Assembly: GCF_015999305.1 (NCBI RefSeq)
Contig: NZ_JAEAGP010000001.1
Span: 2,232,001-2,296,000, forward strand
Reading direction: 5' to 3'
Source: Erythrobacter sp. YJ-T3-07
GTDB lineage: Bacteria > Pseudomonadota > Alphaproteobacteria > Sphingomonadales > Sphingomonadaceae
DNA length: 64,000 nucleotides
Each line of letters starts with the position of its first letter. Within the stretch, counting starts at the first letter, position 1. Shown piece by piece: positions 60,446 to 64,000 of this stretch. Below the pieces are notes generated by a model. It was given only the letters and a program-made list of their open reading frames with translations, was not told the origin of the DNA and searched no databases. The position numbers and the translations under genes are program-made.

Positions 60446-61399
60446 TCAATCCTCCGGTTCGTAATCGGGCAGCTTGGGCGAGCTGATCAGGTCGGACGCG
60501 CCCTTGTCCTCGATCCGCTGGGTCAGGCTGCGCAGCGAACGGCTGGTCGCCTGCAGGTCTTCCAGCGTGGCATTCGCGCTCGGCAAGGTCTTTTCGTTGA
60601 GCGAGCGGACCGCAGGCTGGGCCTGTTCGAGCGTACTGTTAAGCGTGTCGGCGGCCTTGTTCGCCTTGTTCAGCGTCCCACGCAGCTCGTCGGCGAGCGA
60701 GGCGCCTTCCTTGGTCAGCAGATCGTTCGCCGAATCGCTGGTCCGTTCGATCGAATCGAGCGCCTCACCCGCTTCGCGCAGGGTGATCTGCAACTCTGCC
60801 AGCGCACCCTGCAACTGGGGCGAGGCATCGGCGACATCCGCGGTAATCTGGTTGGTGTTGCGCAGGATGCCGGAAAGCTCGCGCTGGTTGTCGTCCGACA
60901 GCAGCATGGTCAGCCGCTCGGTCAGGGTCGACAGGCGCTCCAGCAGCAGCGGCGCATTGGCGAGGATTTCGCCGAACCCGCCGGCCTTGGGCGGAATCAC
61001 CGGCGCGCCTTCGGGGCACGCGGTGGTTTCGCAGGTGATCGGCGGGCGGCCCTTGCGTGCGCCGTCCAGCAGGATGGTGGAAACCCCGGTGAAAGAGCTC
61101 TGCACGGTGGCGGTGGTGCCGACCAGCACGGGCACTTCGGGCTTCACCGCGATGCGCACGCGGACGAATTCGGGATCGGTCTCCCACAGCGAGATGTCGC
61201 GCACCTGCCCCACCGGCACGCCGGCGAAGGAGACCGAGCTGCCATTGGCAAGCCCGGCGACCGACTGCTTGAAGAAGATGTCGTATTCCTTGCGGTCGTT
61301 CTCGCCCAGTCCCGCGATCCACACGATGAACAGCGCGAGGGCGGCGAGCAAGAGGAGCGTCACCGCACCCACCCAGACATGGTTGGCTCTTGTTTCCAT
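60446..61399 (-). CDS. mlaD: MlaD-type MCE-domain lipid-transport protein
   Basis: MCE proteins form hexameric rings that conduct phospholipids between membranes. The 317-residue product has one N-terminal helix (about 8-30) and an MCE domain (YDIFFKQSVAGLANGSSVSFAGVPVGQVRDISL ... VQSSFTGVSTILLDGA). From about 150 a long helical heptad-rich tail follows (ERLSTLTERLTMLLSDDN ... LADELRGTLNKANKAADTLNSTLEQA), longer than in E. coli MlaD and more like a PqiB or LetB-type needle. It lies 42 nt after mlaF. Confidence 0.92.
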   Translation of the reverse strand: METRANHVWVGAVTLLLLAALALFIVWIAGLGENDRKEYDIFFKQSVAGLANGSSVSFAGVPVGQVRDISLWETDPEFVRVRIAVKPEVPVLVGTTATVQSSFTGVSTILLDGARKGRPPITCETTACPEGAPVIPPKAGGFGEILANAPLLLERLSTLTERLTMLLSDDNQRELSGILRNTNQITADVADASPQLQGALAELQITLREAGEALDSIERTSDSANDLLTKEGASLADELRGTLNKANKAADTLNSTLEQAQPAVRSLNEKTLPSANATLEDLQATSRSLRSLTQRIEDKGASDLISSPKLPDYEPED

Positions 61400-61441
61400 C
61401 TGCGTCCCTATGCCCGCGAATGGACGGGCTTGTCCATCGCG

Positions 61442-62278
61442 CTAACCATCCACCGGCTTCCCCTGCGCCGCGCGCCCGCGCGGGCCGTTGAAGTATTCCT
61501 GAATCCAGGGATGATCCGTTTCCAGCAGTTCGGGGATCGTCCCGACCGCAATCACCTTCTTGTCCGCCAGCACCGCCACCCGGTCGCAGATCGCGAACAA
61601 CGTATCCAGATCGTGGGTGATCAGGAACACGGTCAGCCCGAGCGTTTCCTTCAACCCGCGTAGCAGCTCGTCGAAGGCGGAGGCCCCGATCGGATCGAGC
61701 CCGGCGGTCGGTTCATCCAGAAACAGCAGTTCCGGGTCGATCGCGAGCGCGCGGGCGAGCCCGGCGCGCTTCCTCATCCCGCCGGAAAGTTCGGAGGGGA
61801 ACTTGGAGGTCGCTTCTTCGGGCAGGCCCGACATGACGACCTTGTACCGCGCGATCTCGCGGACGATCTCCGGATCGAGATCGGGGTAGAACTGCGTAAT
61901 CGGCACTTCCACGTTCTCGCCCACGGTCAGGGTGGAGAACAGCGCGCCGCCCTGGAACAGCACGCCCCAGCGGTTGCGCACGCCCAGCGCCTCGTCCGGT
62001 TCGGCGTCGGTCATCGACTGGCCGAACACTTCGATGTGGCCATCGTCAGGCTGCTGCAGGCCGATGATCGAGCGCATCAACACCGATTTGCCGGTGCCCG
62101 ACCCGCCGACCACGCCGAGAATCTCTCCGCGCTTCACGTCGAGATCCAGGTCCTGGTGGATGATCTGGTCGCCGAACGAGTTGACCAGACCGCGCACGCG
62201 CACGGGGTATTCGCCCCGGAACCGCTCGTGGCGATCCGGCTTCTTCTCGCCGAAAATGTCGTCGACGATATTGTTCAT
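61442..62278 (-). CDS. mlaF: phospholipid ABC transporter ATP-binding protein MlaF
   Basis: MlaF powers the MlaE permease. The start at 62278 (MNNIVDDIFGEKK) gives 278 residues; its ATG overlaps the mlaE stop (ATGA). Walker A is GGSGTGKS (58-65), the Q-loop is VLFQGGALFSTLTVGEN, the signature LSGGMRKRAGLARALA, Walker B LLFLDEPTAGLDP and the switch His is in LITHDLDT. All are intact. Confidence 0.96.
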   Translation of the reverse strand: MNNIVDDIFGEKKPDRHERFRGEYPVRVRGLVNSFGDQIIHQDLDLDVKRGEILGVVGGSGTGKSVLMRSIIGLQQPDDGHIEVFGQSMTDAEPDEALGVRNRWGVLFQGGALFSTLTVGENVEVPITQFYPDLDPEIVREIARYKVVMSGLPEEATSKFPSELSGGMRKRAGLARALAIDPELLFLDEPTAGLDPIGASAFDELLRGLKETLGLTVFLITHDLDTLFAICDRVAVLADKKVIAVGTIPELLETDHPWIQEYFNGPRGRAAQGKPVDG

Positions 62279-63387
62279 CCCCACCCGATCCCGGTGAAGA
62301 ACACCGCAAAGAATGCGTCGAGCACGATGACCGTGAAGATCGCCTGGACCACCGCCTTGGTCGTGCGCAGGCCGACTTCTTCGGAATTGCCGCGCACCTG
62401 CATCCCCTGATAGCAGCCCGAAATGCCTACGATCAGGCCGAATACCGGGGCCTTGATCATGCCCACCCACACATCGTGGGCCGGCACGACCTCGTGGATG
62501 CGCATCAGGAAGGTCCAGAAGGGGATGCCCAGCATCACGTCGGACACCACCGCACCGCCGATGATCGCCATGCACGAGGCGTAGAAGCCCAGCAGGATCA
62601 TCATGAAGACGCACGCGACCAACCGCGGGATCACCAGCACCTCGACCGGCGAAATGCCGATCGTGCGCATCGCGTCGATCTCTTCGGTCAGCTTCATCGT
62701 GCCGATCTGCGCCGCGAAGGCCGAGCCGGAGCGGCCCGCAACCATGATCGCGGTCATCAGCACGCCCAGTTCGCGCAACGTGATTCGGCCAACCAGGTTC
62801 ACCGTCAGCGCCTCGGCTCCGAAGGCCTGCAGCTGCACCGCGCCCTGCTGCGCAATCACGATCCCGATCAGGAAGCTCATCAACCCAATGATCGGCAGCG
62901 CGTTGACGCCGACCGATTCGAACTGGTGGACCATCGCGCGATGGCGGAACCGGCGCGGATGGCGGATCAGCGAGGCGACGCCCACCAGGATCTGGCCGAA
63001 AAAGCCGACGATGCGGACGATTCCATGCCCGGCTTCGAACACTTTCTCGCCCATGGCTTCGGGCGCGCGCGTCAGCAGCGGGAGCCGCGGGGCGGAGATA
63101 TCGGTGCTGTTCGTGCTCTCGCCCACCGCGGTCAGCAGGCGGTCGGCCCGTTCGCTCGCATTTTCGATCGAGGCGGAGTGATTGCGCGCCAGCGTGCAGG
63201 CGAACCAGGCCCCGACGGTGTCGATTTCGCTCACCTCGGCAAGGTCGATCACGTCGATATGATCGTCCAGCTTACGCAGGCCGCGATCGACATCGGCGAT
63301 GGTGGACAGCAGGTACGGGCCTTTCAGCCGCAGGACCGTGCGCCCCCCATCCCCCTTGTCCAGAGTATAGTCCGCTTCGGTCGCCAT
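62275..63387 (-). CDS. mlaE: MlaE-type permease with an N-terminal STAS domain
   Basis: The 370-residue product joins an N-terminal STAS-like domain (about 1-105: RTVLRLKGPYLLSTIADVDRGLRKLDDHIDVIDLAEVSEIDTVGAWFACTLAR) to an MlaE permease (about 115-370: VGVNALPIIGLMSFLIGIVIAQQGAVQLQAFGAEALTVNLVGRITLRELGVLMTAIMVAGRSGSAFAAQIGTMKLTEEIDAMRTIGISP). In E. coli the STAS protein is the separate MlaB; the fusion form also occurs in other bacteria. It is the first gene of the mla operon and is divergent from valS over 82 nt. Confidence 0.95.
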   Translation of the reverse strand: MATEADYTLDKGDGGRTVLRLKGPYLLSTIADVDRGLRKLDDHIDVIDLAEVSEIDTVGAWFACTLARNHSASIENASERADRLLTAVGESTNSTDISAPRLPLLTRAPEAMGEKVFEAGHGIVRIVGFFGQILVGVASLIRHPRRFRHRAMVHQFESVGVNALPIIGLMSFLIGIVIAQQGAVQLQAFGAEALTVNLVGRITLRELGVLMTAIMVAGRSGSAFAAQIGTMKLTEEIDAMRTIGISPVEVLVIPRLVACVFMMILLGFYASCMAIIGGAVVSDVMLGIPFWTFLMRIHEVVPAHDVWVGMIKAPVFGLIVGISGCYQGMQVRGNSEEVGLRTTKAVVQAIFTVIVLDAFFAVFFTGIGWG

Positions 63388-63469
63388 CGGGCAACGCTAT
63401 GCGGGCAAAGCGTTTTGATCACAAGCCGTGTGGTGACAATCGCGTCTCGCGCTGCTTATGGCACACACC

Positions 63470-64000
63470 ATGACGAACACGCTCTCGACCACCTTCGACC
63501 CCGCCGACATCGAAGCGCGCTGGTACGCGCATTGGGAACGCAACAACTGCTTCCGGCCCGAACGCCCGGATGCGGAACCCTTCACCATCGTCAACCCGCC
63601 GCCCAACGTGACCGGCAGCCTGCATATCGGCCACGCGCTCGATAACACGCTGCAGGACATCGTGGTTCGCTACGAACGGCTGCGAGGCAAGGATGCGCTG
63701 TGGGTGGTCGGCATGGACCACGCCGGGATTGCCACTCAGATGGTGGTCGAGCGCCAGCTGGAAGCGAAGCAGGACAAGCGCACCAACTATTCGCGCGAGG
63801 ACTTCATCCAGAAGGTGTGGGACTGGAAGGCAGAGAGCGGCGGCGCGATCACCGGCCAGCTGCGCCGTCTGGGCTGTTCGATGGACTGGAGCCGCGAACA
63901 GTTCACGATGGACGAGCATTTCAGCAAGGCCGTCACCAAGGTGTTCGTCGACCTCTACAACGACGGGCTGATCTACCGCGACAAGCGGCTGGTGAACTGG
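63470..64000 (+). CDS. valS: valyl-tRNA synthetase, 5' part
   Basis: ValRS is a class I synthetase with editing. The start at 63470 ([23 protein letters not shown]) is typical, and the first 177 codons run to the window end without interruption. The HIGH motif is in [22 protein letters not shown], followed by [18 protein letters not shown]. The gene is cut by the window edge. Confidence 0.97.
   Translation, partial: MTNTLSTTFDPADIEARWYAHWERNNCFRPERPDAEPFTIVNPPPNVTGSLHIGHALDNTLQDIVVRYERLRGKDALWVVGMDHAGIATQMVVERQLEAKQDKRTNYSREDFIQKVWDWKAESGGAITGQLRRLGCSMDWSREQFTMDEHFSKAVTKVFVDLYNDGLIYRDKRLVNW

Noticed and set aside
1..64000. tRNA or rRNA genes, CRISPR array, prophage or insertion sequence
   Set aside because: No cloverleaf with GTTC-loop, rRNA core, regular spaced repeat, transposase or integrase was seen by eye. 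A tRNAscan or ISfinder run would be needed to exclude them fully.

Overview
The window is a GC-rich (roughly 65% by eye) chromosomal segment of an alphaproteobacterium. It most resembles Sphingomonadales of the Erythrobacteraceae type. The grounds are the ispH-thrB-rnhA and gatC-gatA-gatB orders, the nagZ-scpA-scpB-tatABC chain, large TonB-dependent receptors, a STAS-fused MlaE and a REP-like repeat of a kind common in sphingomonads. No rRNA, tRNA, CRISPR array, transposase, integrase or phage gene was seen. Most genes are housekeeping, with intact frames and tight ATGA, GTGA or TGATG overlaps.

Layout. 1-1371: three tandem paralogous small exported proteins, two of them followed by strong terminators. 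1402-8327 (minus): argS, SPOR-domain protein, nagZ, scpA, scpB, tatA, tatB, tatC. 8406-11587: lipoprotein (minus), then ispH, thrB, rnhA. 11671-13743 (minus): lysophospholipase-like hydrolase and FAD oxidoreductase. 13837-21178: a cpaA-B-C-D-E/tadB-tadC pilus locus that lacks cpaF and a pilin gene. 21211-21285: a long hairpin. 21305-23058 (minus): enoyl-CoA hydratase and mtnP. 23059-25758: an AT-rich leader followed by an unknown protein, a GH18-like protein and a lipase. 25789-27839 (minus): thiolase and SDR. 27963-31322: two 2-oxoglutarate oxygenase-like genes and a methyltransferase. 31510-38600: two TonB-dependent receptors around a small exported protein. 38971-41550 (minus): clpB. 41752-48202: S45 acylase, M16 peptidase, a small unknown protein and an SH3-like protein. 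48183-54772 (minus): the membrane protein, gatC, gatA, a previously hidden 50-residue ORF, gatB, an SGNH hydrolase and a tRNA methyltransferase. 54812-55786 (minus): FKBP and rpsU. 56011-59782: crcB, rluC, FMN-binding protein, HAD phosphatase, small membrane protein, ATP12. 59832-63387 (minus): the mlaE-mlaF-mlaD-lipoprotein lipid transport operon. 63470 onward: the start of valS.

How the genes work together. The SPOR-nagZ-scp-tat block joins septal wall binding, peptidoglycan recycling, chromosome condensation and folded-protein export. The cpa/tad block would build a Flp/Tad pilus but needs an ATPase and pilin encoded elsewhere. The mla genes form an ABC system for phospholipid transport to or from the outer membrane. 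The least conventional material is the trio of small proteins at the left edge, the unknown/GH18/lipase cassette with its inverted-repeat-rich leader, the translationally coupled 50-codon ORF between gatA and gatB, and an EF-hand-like calcium loop at the N-terminus of the second receptor. All functional assignments come from reading motifs; no database search was made.
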